This document shows, piece by piece, positions 18,244-30,138 of a stretch of 64,000 nucleotides of DNA. Position numbers and translations under genes: made by a program. The stretch's first letter is position 1; each line of letters begins with the position of its first letter. The DNA comes from Chitinophagaceae bacterium. GTDB lineage: Bacteria > Bacteroidota > Bacteroidia > Chitinophagales > Chitinophagaceae. The notes beneath the pieces are model-generated. The model was not told where the DNA came from, did not search any database, and saw only the letters and a list, made by a program, of their open reading frames with translations. The DNA lies in assembly GCA_024707305.1 (NCBI GenBank), contig JANPZZ010000001.1:1-64000 (forward strand), written 5' to 3'.

Positions 18244-18539
18244 CACGTGCAGACCTGCGTATTGTTAATAATGACCATTACCTGGCAGTGCGTTCCATGA
18301 AAACGAATGTGGATACCTTAATTAAACTTCCGCCATACGCTATTGAAATTCTGCAGCGATACAAAAGGGGAGACGGTTATTGCCTGCATTTTCAAAAAGC
18401 TACCTCAATAAAACGATTAAACAATTACTGGAACTGGCAGGGTTTACAAATCCTGTTCGGAAAACCAGGGAACAGCGCGGTATATATGGATAAAACTACG
18501 ATCGCGGTGTTTGATAAGCTGCGAGACAAAGTACTTTAG
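18214..18539 (+). pseudogene. Tyrosine-recombinase fragment
   Basis: The frame opens with LRFSDLQRLTRADLR, carrying the first catalytic Arg of phage-type integrases, then TLIKLPPYAIEILQRY. A frame change near 18378 is needed to follow the usual sequence (LPAFSKSYLNKTIKQLLELAG, slightly beyond it). The HxxR and Tyr parts are missing. The 5' side is fused to IS66 copy 2. A remnant marking the right edge of the mobile region. Confidence 0.65.
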
Positions 18540-18606
18540 AGCAAGCGGGAAAAGTGGCGTTTTTAAAACTAAGTTGTAAGAGATAATAGATAACAGGATG
18601 CACACC

Positions 18607-20788
18607 TTACTCCGTCACCACTTCAATCTCCCCACCATCTTTCATCTGCTCATGCGTTACCAAGTAACCGTTGATCTTTTTGCCGTTCAACTTTATCTCT
18701 TTCAATATACGGCTCGTGCCGGTTTTTGTAATGCTGAGCGTTTTGCCGGAAGGCATCTTCCAGTTTATCTCGTTGAAGATGGGAACGGTAACAATGTAGC
18801 TGTCTTCTGCAGGGGAGAAGGGGTAGAGTCCCAGGGCGGCAAATACATACCAGGATGACATTTCGCCGGCATCATCCATTCCACATAGTGCCAGTCCGTT
18901 TTTCGCCGATACCATACATGCTCTTGAGAATGGTATCAATCTTCTGTTGCGATTTGGCCGGTTTGTTGATGAAATAATAAGCAAATGGTGCTTCATGGTC
19001 GGGTTGGTTGCCGTGACAATACTGGCCAATCATGCCCTCTACATTCCGCGCAATGTGGTTGGGATTCCAGGGAACCGTAAACAATGAATCCAGCTTCTTC
19101 TCAAATGGTTCCGCACCGCCATATAGTTCTATTAATCCGGGCATGTCATGATTTGCAAAAAAAGAAACCTGCCAGGCATTCGCTTCACGATACATAAATT
19201 CGTAATAAGGATACTGCGGATCGAAGTTGGGCATCCAGGTACCATCCTCCAAACGACCACGCATAAACTTCGTAGACGGATCAAAAACGTTTCGATAATG
19301 CTGTGATCGCTTCATGAGATTTTCGTACTCACTGCTGTCGCCCAGGCGACGCGCGAGTTGCGCCAGCGCAAAATCATCATAAGCATATTCAAGCGTTTTA
19401 GAAACACCTGCCTTTGCCTTTGTTTCCACCCATGGACTATCGACCGCCGGGTCGCTGATAAACCCTTTGGCAATGTATTCTGCAATATGCGGCCGGGTTC
19501 CACCTTCCAGCGTTGCATTGCGCAACAGCAGTTCGTAAGCTCCCTTAATATCAAAATCGGTTATTCCGCGGGCAACCGATCCGGCAATCAAAGCAGCAGC
19601 ATGATCACCATGGAAAAACGTGGGAATAAATCCCGTTTTATCACCCATGTCTTTCAGTGAACGAATGATGTCGAGTGTAACATCAGGCAACATCATCGCT
19701 GATAGTACTTCCCGGTTACGATAGGTGTCCCACAAAGATGGAACCGTATAATAACGATAATTAAGTCGACCCTGGTTTCCCTTTTCATCGATATAATCGC
19801 CGTTTACATCACTGCGCAACGCAGGCCAGAGGAAAGAACGATAGAGTGAAGTATAAAACAGTTCACGTTCTTTCGCCGTACCGCCATCTGTCGTTATTGC
19901 AGATAATAATTCTTCCCAGGTGTTTTGTCCTGCTTTTAATACTTCGTCAAATGTTTTGTTGCCGATTTCTTTTTCTAAATTATTTTTTGCGCCTTCGAGA
20001 CTTACAAACGACAAACCGATCTTCATTTCAACCGGTTTGTTGTTTCCCTCTTCAAAATGAACAATAGCAAATCCATCTTTACTGCTTTCATTCTTTTTCT
20101 CCAGCCGTTTTACATCGGTATTTAAAATGGCGTAAAAAAAGATTTTTCCCTCGTGTGTGTGCTGAAATCCCTGCAGCACATTTTTACCGATAATGTCTAT
20201 GCTCCATGCCGAAACACGGTTATTGGCTCGCGCAAGATCAAATAATAGTTGTCGGTTTTTATTATGCTGAAAAGTGTAATGATGAAAACCCGCACGAAGC
20301 GTTGAGGTTAATTTGACATCAATATCGTAATCCAATAAACGCACGGCGTAATACGCAGGTGCAGCAGATTCCTGCGCATGTGAAAAGCGGGAAGCATATT
20401 TACCATTTACCGCTTTTTGCATTTGATAAGGAAGTACCGGAATATTGCAGAGATTCCAGTGGCCTTTGTTGGTATGCGCAAATCCGTAGATTAAACTGTC
20501 TTCATATTCATAACCCGCACCGGAACCATATTTCGTAATGGGACTCAGTTGCACCATCGCATTGGGCAATGAGCTACCCGGGTAAACCAGGCCCGACCAG
20601 GCACGCCAGCCTTCCGGCAGGTTATAACCAAGTATCGCAGAATCCGTAAGCGCGTAAGTTCCTATGAATGGATTTACATAGGAACTTACAGGCTTGTTAT
20701 CTTTTGATTGTGCATGTACGGATGTTTGCAACAAAAGAAAAACAGCCAGTATTAAAATTCTTGTACTGATACGGGGTAGGAGAGCCAT
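18607..20788 (-). CDS. GH92 alpha-mannosidase (frame broken near C-terminus)
   Basis: Secreted exo-alpha-1,2/1,3-mannosidase family, Ca-dependent, with a signal peptide (residues 1-26). Family motifs include NPFIGT near the N-terminus, PGSSLPNAMVQLSP, and the C-terminal block CGMDDAGEMSSWYVFAALGL. The frame breaks at about 18903 where GENGLALCG is split by one extra A in a run of five; total length is one base over a multiple of three, giving about 726 residues. Last gene of the mannan locus; it probably trims side chains from alpha-mannan or high-mannose glycans. Confidence 0.92.
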
Positions 20789-20818
20789 GATATCGATTCT
20801 ATTTTGCTGTTGATAGCA

Positions 20819-21982
20819 CTAATCAATCAAATTTAATTTCTTCAGGGTCGCCATCGCTTCAAGTAACATCACGCCGCTGAGCTGTGTGGTAAGGTCGACA
20901 CTGTTACCCGGCATGCGATCCCAGACGGTATTCATTAGCAGGGAAGTTTTATTCGTGGCTTTGCTCCACATTACTTTTCCATTCCTGAGTATAAAATCAA
21001 GATAGTTTTTTCTTTTCGGTTGACAATTCACCTTCAATGATCAGTTGCGTGAAATAGCGAACAAATACACCTTTGAATAAACCGCCATCGCCACCACCTT
21101 CATCTTTTAACACTCCTCCGCTTGTAAGGTGTCCTGAACTTACCGCATAATCGCTGGCTGCAATTGCATCGGTTTTGTATTGGGCGTTTCCGGTAGTTTT
21201 AAAAAGTTCGAGTGCAGCGCCGAGGAATGTTCCCTGGTTGTAAGTGAATTTCCACGACATATTTTTGTTGCCTGCTTTGTCCAGGTTATCGTAAACCCAA
21301 CCTGTTGCCGCTTCATACAACGTTGCCTTCTGCCAGTTGTAAATTCGTTTTGCCCATTCAGGTCATCTGCGTTATTAAATTCCTGATATAGTCTTGCGGC
21401 TAATATTGCAGCAGGCATATTAGAAGGCGTATTTTTTGAAGGATTGTCCTTTCTCCACCAGATGCCACCACCCAAATCCGTACTCCAGCCTTTTTTAATG
21501 TCATCCCATAAGAGAAGGGCCACGTCCTTATAGGCGTTATCATTGGTTGCCTGAAATGCGCGAAGTGCCGCCAGTGCCATCCACTCCATATCATCATAAT
21601 AAAAATTCAGCCAGGTATTGCCATTCTTTGCTCTCACCCCTGTCATCAGGTCATCCATTCTGGCTTTGATACCGGCATTGGGAGTGCGCAGGTAAGCATC
21701 CACCAAAACATCCAGTGCATGTGCATTCGGCCAGTAGTTTCCCCAGCCGGATGATGTGTTACTGGCGAGAAATACTTTATCGGAAGCCGACCAGAAATAA
21801 TTCATCGATAACTGGGCAGAATCAGCAATCGCCTGCCAGTCATAAGTAGCCTGTCCACCACCATCGGGTGGGATATAGGTTGGGGGTTTGTCGGGATTTT
21901 CTTTCAAACAGGAACTTAATACCAGTCCGGTGAGAAAGCTGAATGTGATGAGCTGTATTGTATGTCTAACTGTTCTTAGCAT
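20819..21982 (-). CDS. GH76 endo-alpha-1,6-mannanase lipoprotein (two frame breaks)
   Basis: Lipoprotein signal with lipobox LSSC from the ATG at 21982. Typical GH76 features: NAHALDVLVDAYLR, the catalytic Asp pair in FYYDDMEWMALA, and GGGIWWRKD. The frame breaks near 21360 (one base missing before WAKRIYNW) and near 21006 (one extra A before NYLDFILRNG); the two cancel, so the span is a multiple of three (about 387 residues). Probably surface-attached and cutting the alpha-1,6 mannan backbone for import by the adjacent SusCD. Confidence 0.9.
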
Positions 21983-22072
21983 GATCGTGTAGTTAAGGGT
22001 TGCTGTGAAAAACAACGCTGGTCATGGGCACCAGCGTTTTGACTGCTTGCAACGATTGCTCTGTATCTGCAA

Positions 22073-23245
22073 TTATTTCTCGTACTGTTGTGTATAAGCT
22101 GCTTCACTTCCGCGAAGCGATACCCAGAAGTCGGCAACAGAACCTTGTGTGAGATAGTTACGGTCGAGTTTCCATCCCCAATCCCACTGGCTGCCATTGT
22201 TGGCGGTCATGTTGATGGTACGATATTCCACCGAACTGGGATATTGTCCATCCTGACCCGCAGGATCACCAAAGTTTGAATTTAACCAGTGGTCGCGGTT
22301 GCCATTTCCTTCATCAATTATCATCATGTATTTGTATCGCTCTTCATAACCCCAGGGCATCGTTTCATAATTAACGGTAAGGTCGTTTACACGCCATACG
22401 CCATTACTGGTATAGGGAAGTGTTGCCCAGAATGTATTACCGGCGCAATACCACAATTTCACTTCTTTTACTTCGGCATAACTGGCATTGATATTATTAA
22501 AGTCGAGGCGCACGCGCATGATTTTATCTGCACCACTGAATGTGGTTTCACCATTCATGCCAATTGCCTGAATGCCATTGTCGTCGAAAATGTAGTATGA
22601 TTTGGGTGTGCCGCTATTTGCATCAACAAATTTGTAAGTGCCTGCTTTCAATTTGCTGTAAATTTCAAATACACCGGGTTCCACCTGTTTCATCTTGAGT
22701 GCATTTGCCAGTACATCGCCGTTCTCGGTAGCAGAACCAGTTAGATACAATGAACCGGGCAATTCATCAAATCCTCCGGGACGTTCCAGTTCCAGGATTC
22801 TGGACATAGTTGCCTTTTTCACGTTGGTTCCTTTTGATGCAAGCACAGTCCACCGGAATTTCTTTTTCTCAAAAAACTGTGAACCGCCGAGTTCAGCAAT
22901 CTTATTAAGGTCGCCGTGCGTGAGGGTAAGTTTATTGTTTACGCCCTTGTTGTCTGAAACAACCTGGTAAAATGGCTGGCTGAAGTCGCCATTTTCCTGA
23001 TCAAAAGCCACTTCGTACAATACCAGTCCGCCATCGGCCGCTTTTGCCTGTTCCCATTCAAATACGACTGTCTGGCCGGTTGCCGGCTTCAACAAAATAG
23101 ATTCATCGTCTACAGGAGTGAAGAGGTTTGTTACTTCTTTCAACTCCATATTGATATCACGTTCGTCTTTGCTACATCCGGAAAAAAGTGCAAGCAGCAA
23201 TGCAGCAGTGATTGATTTTGTTACCATATATTTCATAGCAATCAT
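22073..23245 (-). CDS. SusE-like outer-membrane glycan-binding lipoprotein
   Basis: Intact protein of up to 390 residues; start at 23245 or 23236. Lipobox LFSGC near residue 24. The N-terminal SusE domain (ELKEVTNLFTPVDDESI, VFEWEQAKAADGGLVLYEV) is followed by two binding-type beta modules, the last with aromatic residues (WDWGWKLDR). Lies 9 bases after susD. Probably captures alpha-mannan at the cell surface. Confidence 0.85.
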   Translation of the reverse strand: MIAMKYMVTKSITAALLLALFSGCSKDERDINMELKEVTNLFTPVDDESILLKPATGQTVVFEWEQAKAADGGLVLYEVAFDQENGDFSQPFYQVVSDNKGVNNKLTLTHGDLNKIAELGGSQFFEKKKFRWTVLASKGTNVKKATMSRILELERPGGFDELPGSLYLTGSATENGDVLANALKMKQVEPGVFEIYSKLKAGTYKFVDANSGTPKSYYIFDDNGIQAIGMNGETTFSGADKIMRVRLDFNNINASYAEVKEVKLWYCAGNTFWATLPYTSNGVWRVNDLTVNYETMPWGYEERYKYMMIIDEGNGNRDHWLNSNFGDPAGQDGQYPSSVEYRTINMTANNGSQWDWGWKLDRNYLTQGSVADFWVSLRGSEAAYTQQYEK

Positions 23246-23254
23246 TTTAATTTT

Positions 23255-24881
23255 TTAGTAGCCATTATTCTGTGAGAGATTCTTGTTTAATGCTCTTTCA
23301 GAGGGGGGAACGGGCCAGAGATAATGTTTGTTGGGGTCGAACTGGCGAAGCTGTACACGCAGGTAACCATTGTCGGTGGATGGATCACCATATTTGGCAC
23401 CATGTGCCCAACCATTCAAAACATCTTCTGCAATTCTCCAGCGGCGGATATCATCAATACGAATGCCTTCCATTGCAAATTCTGCGCGGCGTTCATTGCG
23501 GATGAGTTCGGTCATGCCTGTATTACCGGGATAATTTATAGCACCCGGATCAGTAAAGCCTGCTCGTTCACGGATCACACGAATGGTTTTATCCCATACA
23601 TCCTGCGTCATTTCGCCCAACGCTTGTTTTGCTTCAGCATACATCAATAAAACTTCTGCATAGCGAATGAGATAAATATTCAAACCGGAACTAAATCCAG
23701 GCGCGGTGGAATTTGGATCCCAGTATTTACGCCAGTAATAACCGGTTGCTGTGCCTTGTCCGGCCGGGCTGTACTCGTTCGCAGCCTGTCCCGCAGGCGC
23801 GGTGCCGGGCTTGATATAAATGGTTTGAGTACTTCCGTTGGGATTTTCCCATTGATAGCCGTCATATACAATCGTTGCCCTGAGACGTGGATCGCGATTG
23901 GTATAAGGATTCGCTTCATCATAACCAGATGCAGCGTGTGTGATGGGCCGGCCATTGAGCATGATATAACTGTTCACCAACTCCTGTGTAGGTGACAGGT
24001 TATTACTTCTCGCGCCTGCAGAAATTGGAGCGAAATCGATATAGTCGCCCCAGGTACGCAGGCTGGGAACATATTGTAATGCCAGGATCGTTTCATTGTT
24101 TTTCCTGTTTACATTTTGATTGCTAAACAGGTTGCTATATGAGGGAACCAGGCTATAAGTGCCGTTTTGTGCCTGGTTGTTGATGAGCTCTTCGCAAATG
24201 GCAGCCGCTTCCGCCATTCTGTTTCCTTCGTATAACAGGGCTCTTGCTTTCAGCGCAAGTGCAGCGCCTTTTGTGATGCGTCCATTATCAGCATCGCTGT
24301 AAGCAGTATTTGTTGGAAGCACTGCTGCAACAGCATCGAGTTCTTCGAGGATGAATGTTAATACTTCAGCTTTAGGCGTTCGTGCAATTGTTTTCGCTTC
24401 ATCGGGTGTAATATCCTGCCTGAGCAGCGGAACATCGCCCCACCATTTCATAAGGTTAAAATGATGGAAGGCACGAATAAAACGTACTTCGGCTTTCATT
24501 CTATTTTTTCAATGCATCGCTGAGCGTTGTGTTTTGATCCACATTGCCGAGGAAGAGATTGCAGGATTTGATGCCGGCATAGTAACCTGCCCATTCATTT
24601 TGAAAACGCGGAAGGGAACTGGTAAAGTTGCCACTGGCAATGGCGTCGGGCTGGCCTGCATTAATACCCAGCTTTGTGAACGCATTATCCGAAAGCGCCT
24701 CGTTATAAAAAACGGGCTGGCTCGAATAAATGCTCATATAAATATTGTTGAGCGCGTTGTTCACATTCTGCGACGATTGCCAGAACGTAAGCTCCGTGTA
24801 TCGGTCAACCGGCGCCAGATCCAGCTTTTTGCAGGAGGCGAGGGTAACCAGGGATATAAAAATGATTAATCTATTTTTCAT
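23255..24881 (-). CDS. SusD/RagB-family nutrient-binding lipoprotein (frame broken)
   Basis: Lipoprotein with lipobox LASC, then the SusD start (KLDLAPVDRYTELTFW). The frame stops after SDALK in a run of six A at about 24502-24507; five A would continue into KAEVRFIRAFHHFNLMKWWGD, the classic SusD TPR helix. C-terminus DIRRWRIAEDVLNGW and the LSQNNGY ending are typical. Corrected length about 541 residues. Forms the lid of the SusC transporter. Confidence 0.92.
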
Positions 24882-24905
24882 AACGCAAATCGTTAAGCGG
24901 GTTCA

Positions 24906-27900
24906 TCAAAAGGTGATATCTAATCCAAATCCATAAAATACCGGCAGGGGATAGGCCCTTGCACTATTCGCACCTGTATTAAATCCGGTGTTGTTATCAA
25001 ACTCGGTGATCTCAGGATCGAAGAAACTCAGTTTGCTGAGCGTAATCAGGTTCTGTCCTGTGAGATATACGCGCGCTCTCTGGATACCAGCTTTCCGGGT
25101 GATAAGCTGGGGTATGGTATAACCAATCTGTATGTTTTTCAAACGTGCATAAGCAGCATCGTATAGATAGATATCCGATCCTGTGCGATAGTTGTTGGTA
25201 TTTGATGGAGAACCGGCTTCTGCAAGGCGTGGATATTTTGCATTGGGATTCGTGGGCGTCCAGTAATCGGTCTGGTGACGATACATCGTACCGCCATAAC
25301 CAAAGTGGAAAGGCTCCACGAGTTCACCGCGCAACATCGCATCTCTTTTACCTACACCCTGAACGAATATCTGGATATCAAATCCTTTAAAGTTTGCAGT
25401 ATAAGTAAATCCGAATGTATAACGTGGGAAAGGATTACCGAGAATGAATTTATCATTGTCATCTATCACGCCATCTCCGTTGCGGTCAACAAACCGGATG
25501 TCGCCGGGAGCAACAGAACTGCCTGAAAAACTTCGGCCCACTGTTAAGGTCGTCCAGTGTTTGGAAATAACCATTGCGGCGATATCCCTGGTAAACAGTG
25601 ATGGGATGTCCAATACGGCGAAGTAATTCAAACTCTTCCCTGCGTTCTACCTGCTCCGTTGCGCCTGAAGTAAGTGCAATCAGTTCATTCAGGTTGTCGG
25701 CAACGTTTACACTAAAACTTTGTGTAAATGCTTTACCACGCAGATGATAAGTTGCTTTCACTTCCCAGCCGCGATTTCTAACTTTTGCTACGTTGTAATC
25801 AGGAAAACCGGATCCAAATATTTGCGGCACATCTTTACGTGTATAAAGAATGTCGCTGGTTGTTTTATCGAAATAATCGTAAGAAATTTCCAGCTTCCTG
25901 TTGAAGAGGATCGCATCGCCACCAATGTTTAAGGTTGATGCCTTCTCCCAGGTAAGTGATGGGTTGCCGAGCAGGAAGCCTGCACCACCAACTGGTGATC
26001 CGTTAAAGCCATAAGCATTGGGGAAATTGAAGAACGTTGTCTGGTACTGATACGCGCTCACGTTTTGATTACCAAGTACGCCATAGGACGTGCGCAATTT
26101 CAGATCATTTAACCAACTTTTGGTGCCTTCCATGAAGGTTTCTTCAGAAATTCTCCATGCAGCAGCAATTGAAGGGAAGAAGCCCCAGCGATTTGCTTTT
26201 TCAAATTTGGATGAACCATCATAACGAAAATTAAATTCTGCGAAATATTTTCCGCTGAACTGATATCCGGCACGTCCGAAAAGTGAGTTGATGCTGGTTT
26301 CTGTTGTTCCCTGATTAGAGTTGTAGGAAGAACTTTCTGTAATAATGGTACCCGTTGTTGGAGTTCCCAGGTTGGGATCGGTGAGGGTTTTTGTAATGCG
26401 GTTGTGCTCCGATTTAAAAGATTCATTTGCCCCACCCACCAATACCTGTATGGTGTGTTTTTGGATCGACTTGTTGTATTCTGCAATCATCTGCAGGTTG
26501 GTAAAAAGCGATCGGTAGTTATCGTCGTACACTTCACGATCATTTCCGTAAACGCCACCTGGCTGAAAGTTGATTTGTAATCTTCTTCCAAATCCATGGT
26601 TAGAGCGAATGGTACCACCAAATACTCCACGCAATTTAATATCACTGGTGATGTTCAGTTCGGCGTTGATATTGCCAAACACTTCATCGTTATCATTTTT
26701 CCGGTAACCGCCTTTTTCCAGAATTGCTTTGGGGTTAAATTCAGATGAAACCGGGTTTGTCAGATAATTTCCATCCTCATCCGTAAATGAATAATAAAGG
26801 GGCACACGACCTGCATCCACAATCAATGTACTCGCAGTAGAAGAATGATCTTTTCCCAATACTTTGGCATAACTAAGAATGGCATTCAGTTTCAGTTTGC
26901 CGATCTCCGTCATCTGATTCAAACGAATATTATAACGTTTATAACCAAGTCCATCGCCGATAAAACTATTTTCCTGATCCAGATAACCAAGGCTCAGCAT
27001 ATAGGTGGAATGATCGGAACCACCAGCGATGCTAAGATTATGCGACTGCTGTGGTGCATCGCGCAGGATATTATTTAAACGCCAGTCGCCATCACCACGT
27101 TCTTTAAACTCCTGGATTTGTAGTGGCGTAAAACTGGGTTGTAAACCTGAGTTAGCGAGTGATTCATTTTTGTAATAAGCATTCTCCCATGCATGAACAG
27201 GTTGATAGGTTACGCGGGGACTTTGAATGCCGTAAATACCGTTGTATCGAACGGTTGCTCTCTCATTCTTTTTCCCTTTGCGTGTGGTGATAAGGATTAC
27301 GCCGTTTGCAGAACGAGATCCATAGATAGCAGCAGAGCCGGCATCTTTTAATACCGAAATACTTTCTATATCTGCGGGGTTGAGCAGGTTGATATCTCCA
27401 CCGGGTATTCCGTCGATCACTACCAGCGGTGTATTGTCGCCGAGTGTACTCAACCCACGAATGTTGAGGTTTACACCCTGTCCAGGTTCGAAATTGCGTT
27501 GCTGAATAATCAGGTTAGGCGATACACCCTGGAGTGCCTGTGATACGTTTGCAACAGGTCGGCCTTCGATTACTTTTCCTGAAATGCCATCAACAGCGCC
27601 CGTGAGTGAACTTTTTCGTTGTGTACCATAACCCACCACCACCACATCTTCCAGTACCTTCTCCATTTTTTTCAATGAAATAAAAATGGATTGCCGCCCG
27701 GCTACTGTTAATTCAGTCAATTCATAACCTACAACCGAAAAAACAAGTACAGGGTTGGGTACATTTTCAGGAATGGTAAGTGAAAAATTACCATTGTTAT
27801 TTGTTGTAGTGCCGATGCTGGTGCCTTTTACGGTTATGCTGGCGCGGGGAATTGGGTTTCCATCTTCGTCGGTTACCTGTCCGTTGATGGTGATATCCGG

Positions 27901-28383
27901 ACGAGCTCCAGGATCCTGGAATTCGTTTCTTGTGATGGTATAAGTTTGAGCAGCGTTGAGATCATAGAGTTTATCTTTTCCTCCTGATTTACCACGGAGA
28001 ATGATTTTGTCGTTGATAAACTCAGCGCTGACATTGGCCATATTTGAAATCGCATCGATGATAACAGGCAATGGTTCATTTTTTACATCGAGCGAAATGC
28101 GTTGTGAGGCGTTTACATCATCGTCGGAATAGACAAATACATGTTGTATTTGCTTTTCAATTTTTGCAAGCACAGCCGACAGCTTTTCATTCTTCACCTT
28201 TAAAGTAACGCGTTGATCCTGTTTTTGCGGTGATGTAACCTGCATGTATTGCTGGTTGCCTGCAAAACCAACCTGTGCATGGAGCGAAAAACAGGTTGTA
28301 AGCATGAGAAAACCTGCCAGCACCTGCCTGGGTTTATTCCTGCCGGGTAAGCAGTTAGTTAATTTCTTTTTCATTAGCGGCAA
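24906..28383 (-). CDS. SusC-type TonB-dependent transporter with STN domain (frame broken)
   Basis: Outer-membrane transporter of about 1158 residues. Order: signal peptide, STN secretin/TonB domain (residues about 55-125), carboxypeptidase-like beta-sandwich (NGQVTDEDGNPIPRASITV), plug with VVVVGYGTQRKSSLTGAV, then the barrel ending YPLPVFYGFGLDITF. The STN domain usually signals to a FecR anti-sigma factor, and such a gene lies directly upstream. One extra T in a TTTTT at about 25529-25533 breaks the frame between GPKF and SGSSVAPGD. Imports mannan oligosaccharides with SusD. Confidence 0.93.
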
Positions 28384-28404
28384 TCTTTTTGGTCAATAAT
28401 CTAT

Positions 28405-29428
28405 TTACCTGGAGATTATAATTTCGTCGTCAGAGATTGTGTATTGAAATGATTTGGTTTTAGAGAGATAATAAAGTATTTCGGGCAATGTGTTATTTTC
28501 AAATGAACCTGTGAGCCGGTAGTTTCGGAGTGTGCTGTCGTTGAAAACAACCTTCTTACCAAAATTTCTTTCCAGTGCAATGGCGATATCATCAAATAAC
28601 ATAGAACGGAAGATCAATTTTCCTTCTATCCATGCTTTATCATCATCACTCACCGTGCTGGCGGTAGTTGCCTGCTCAGTTTTCAGCTCATATACCACTT
28701 TGTTGTTGGGTGTAAGAAAAATGGTATCCGCTTTTGCGCTATTGCGGAGTTTGGGGAATAAAGGCGACTTTTCCGGTTGCTACAGAAGTTTCCACTATCG
28801 TTTCACCATCATATGCTTTTACATTGAATGAGGTTCCCAACACACGAATGGTTCCATTTGTTAGATGAATGATGAATGGTTTTTCAGGATTCTTTTCAAT
28901 ATCAAAGAATGCTTCCCCGTTCAGGAATACTTCACGTGTATTGCCAGTGAATCGGGCGGGGTATTGAATCTTGCTATCAGCATTGAGCCACACTTTACTG
29001 CCATCAGCCAGGGCGATAGTGCTCTTTACGCCTTTGGCATTGAGTTTTTGCACCAGGCCATCGATGGAATTTTCGCCGTCTTTTTTGTTGAAAAATTGAT
29101 AACCCACAACTGCGAGTGCAAAAAGCAATGCAATAGCGGCGGCGATGCGGAAAGCAATTACGCCGGGGCGAATGCTGCGGACCGTTTCTGTTTCAGATAT
29201 TGTTTCATCAATATTGATCTGACTCAGCACTTTTTGGAGGGCGGCTTCTGTACTGGCTGTCTGCTGCTGATTTTCCTGTTGCCAGTATTTCAGGAGTGTG
29301 TCGTGTTCTTCCTTTAATAAGGGTTCTGTGCGGAGCAATACCGCCAGTTCAGTCAGCTCTTCCACAGTAGCTTCGCCGGCCAGCTTTCTGGTTACCAGGA
29401 GTAAAAATCGGTTGTCATCCATGCGCAT
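28405..29428 (-). CDS. FecR-family anti-sigma factor (frame broken)
   Basis: Inner-membrane anti-sigma regulator; start at 29428 or 29422. A cytoplasmic N-terminal domain, one membrane helix (IAAAIALLFALAVVGYQFF) and a periplasmic FecR domain (TIALADGSKVWLNADSKIQYP, REVFLNGEAFFDIEKNP). One extra C in the CCCC near 28750 breaks the frame; correction gives FIPKLRNSAK and the DUF4974 C-terminal domain, about 340 residues. Lies between the ECF sigma gene and susC, so it probably relays substrate-loaded SusC to the sigma factor. Confidence 0.9.
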
Positions 29429-29484
29429 ATATTGGCGGTATTATTAGTAGGACAATAAAGTTTGATCAATTACGTACAGGCAGA

Positions 29485-30111
29485 TCAACAAAAAATTAAG
29501 AGAATAGGGGAAAGGCTAAGCAAGAGCGGCGGGAATGGGCGCTTTGGCTTCGCAGGGTTGGGGTTGAGGCTGACCAGCGACTGCAGTTTTTTGATGGCCC
29601 GAAACAGCTGGGTTTCCACTGTACGTGGCGAAATGCCCAGTATCTCTGCTACTTCTTTATAGCGAAATCCATCTTCTTTGATCAGTTTAAAAACCGTGCG
29701 ACATTGATCCGGCAATTTATCGATGGCCATATTGAGGCGGAAGGAAATTTCTTTCCATTCCAATTGTTGTTCGGGGTCATCGCGGTTGACCAGGCTGCTG
29801 TCGCCATCGTTGTTTTCAACGGCAACATGTATATGGGAATACTGTTTCAGATAATTGAGCGAATGGTTTTTTACCGAAACAAATAGATAGGTTGACAGGT
29901 TGTCAATTTCCGGCAGATGTTCTTTCCGGTTCCAAAGCTTTACAAAAATATCATTGGTTATTTCTTCCGCAGCTTCCTTTACATGCACGTATTGAAGTGC
30001 GAAATTGAGCAGGCCCGGATACAGCAATCGAAACAGGGAAGTAAATGCCTGTTGGTCACCCTGGCTAATCGCAGTCTGCAGTTTTTTGATATGGTGTGCG
30101 TCTGGCCGCAT
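29485..30111 (-). CDS. ECF sigma-70 factor of the mannan locus
   Basis: Intact 208-residue protein with sigma region 2 (EEITNDIFVKLWNRKEHL) and region 4 helix-turn-helix (RYKEVAEILGISPRTVETQLFRAIKKL). Directly followed by its FecR anti-sigma gene, the usual trans-envelope signalling pair controlling SusCD loci. The last 20 residues are Pro/Leu-rich and may be an unusual or misread tail. Confidence 0.9.
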   Translation of the reverse strand: MRPDAHHIKKLQTAISQGDQQAFTSLFRLLYPGLLNFALQYVHVKEAAEEITNDIFVKLWNRKEHLPEIDNLSTYLFVSVKNHSLNYLKQYSHIHVAVENNDGDSSLVNRDDPEQQLEWKEISFRLNMAIDKLPDQCRTVFKLIKEDGFRYKEVAEILGISPRTVETQLFRAIKKLQSLVSLNPNPAKPKRPFPPLLLSLSPILLIFC

Positions 30112-30138
30112 GTTCTGGTTGTTAAAAGTACTGGTTAA

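Noticed and set aside
18607-29428. Reading the split GH92, GH76, SusD, SusC and FecR genes as true pseudogenes
   Set aside because: Each break is a single-base indel, mostly an extra base in a homopolymer, and the same pattern occurs in unrelated genes; sequence error is simpler than loss of a whole operon.
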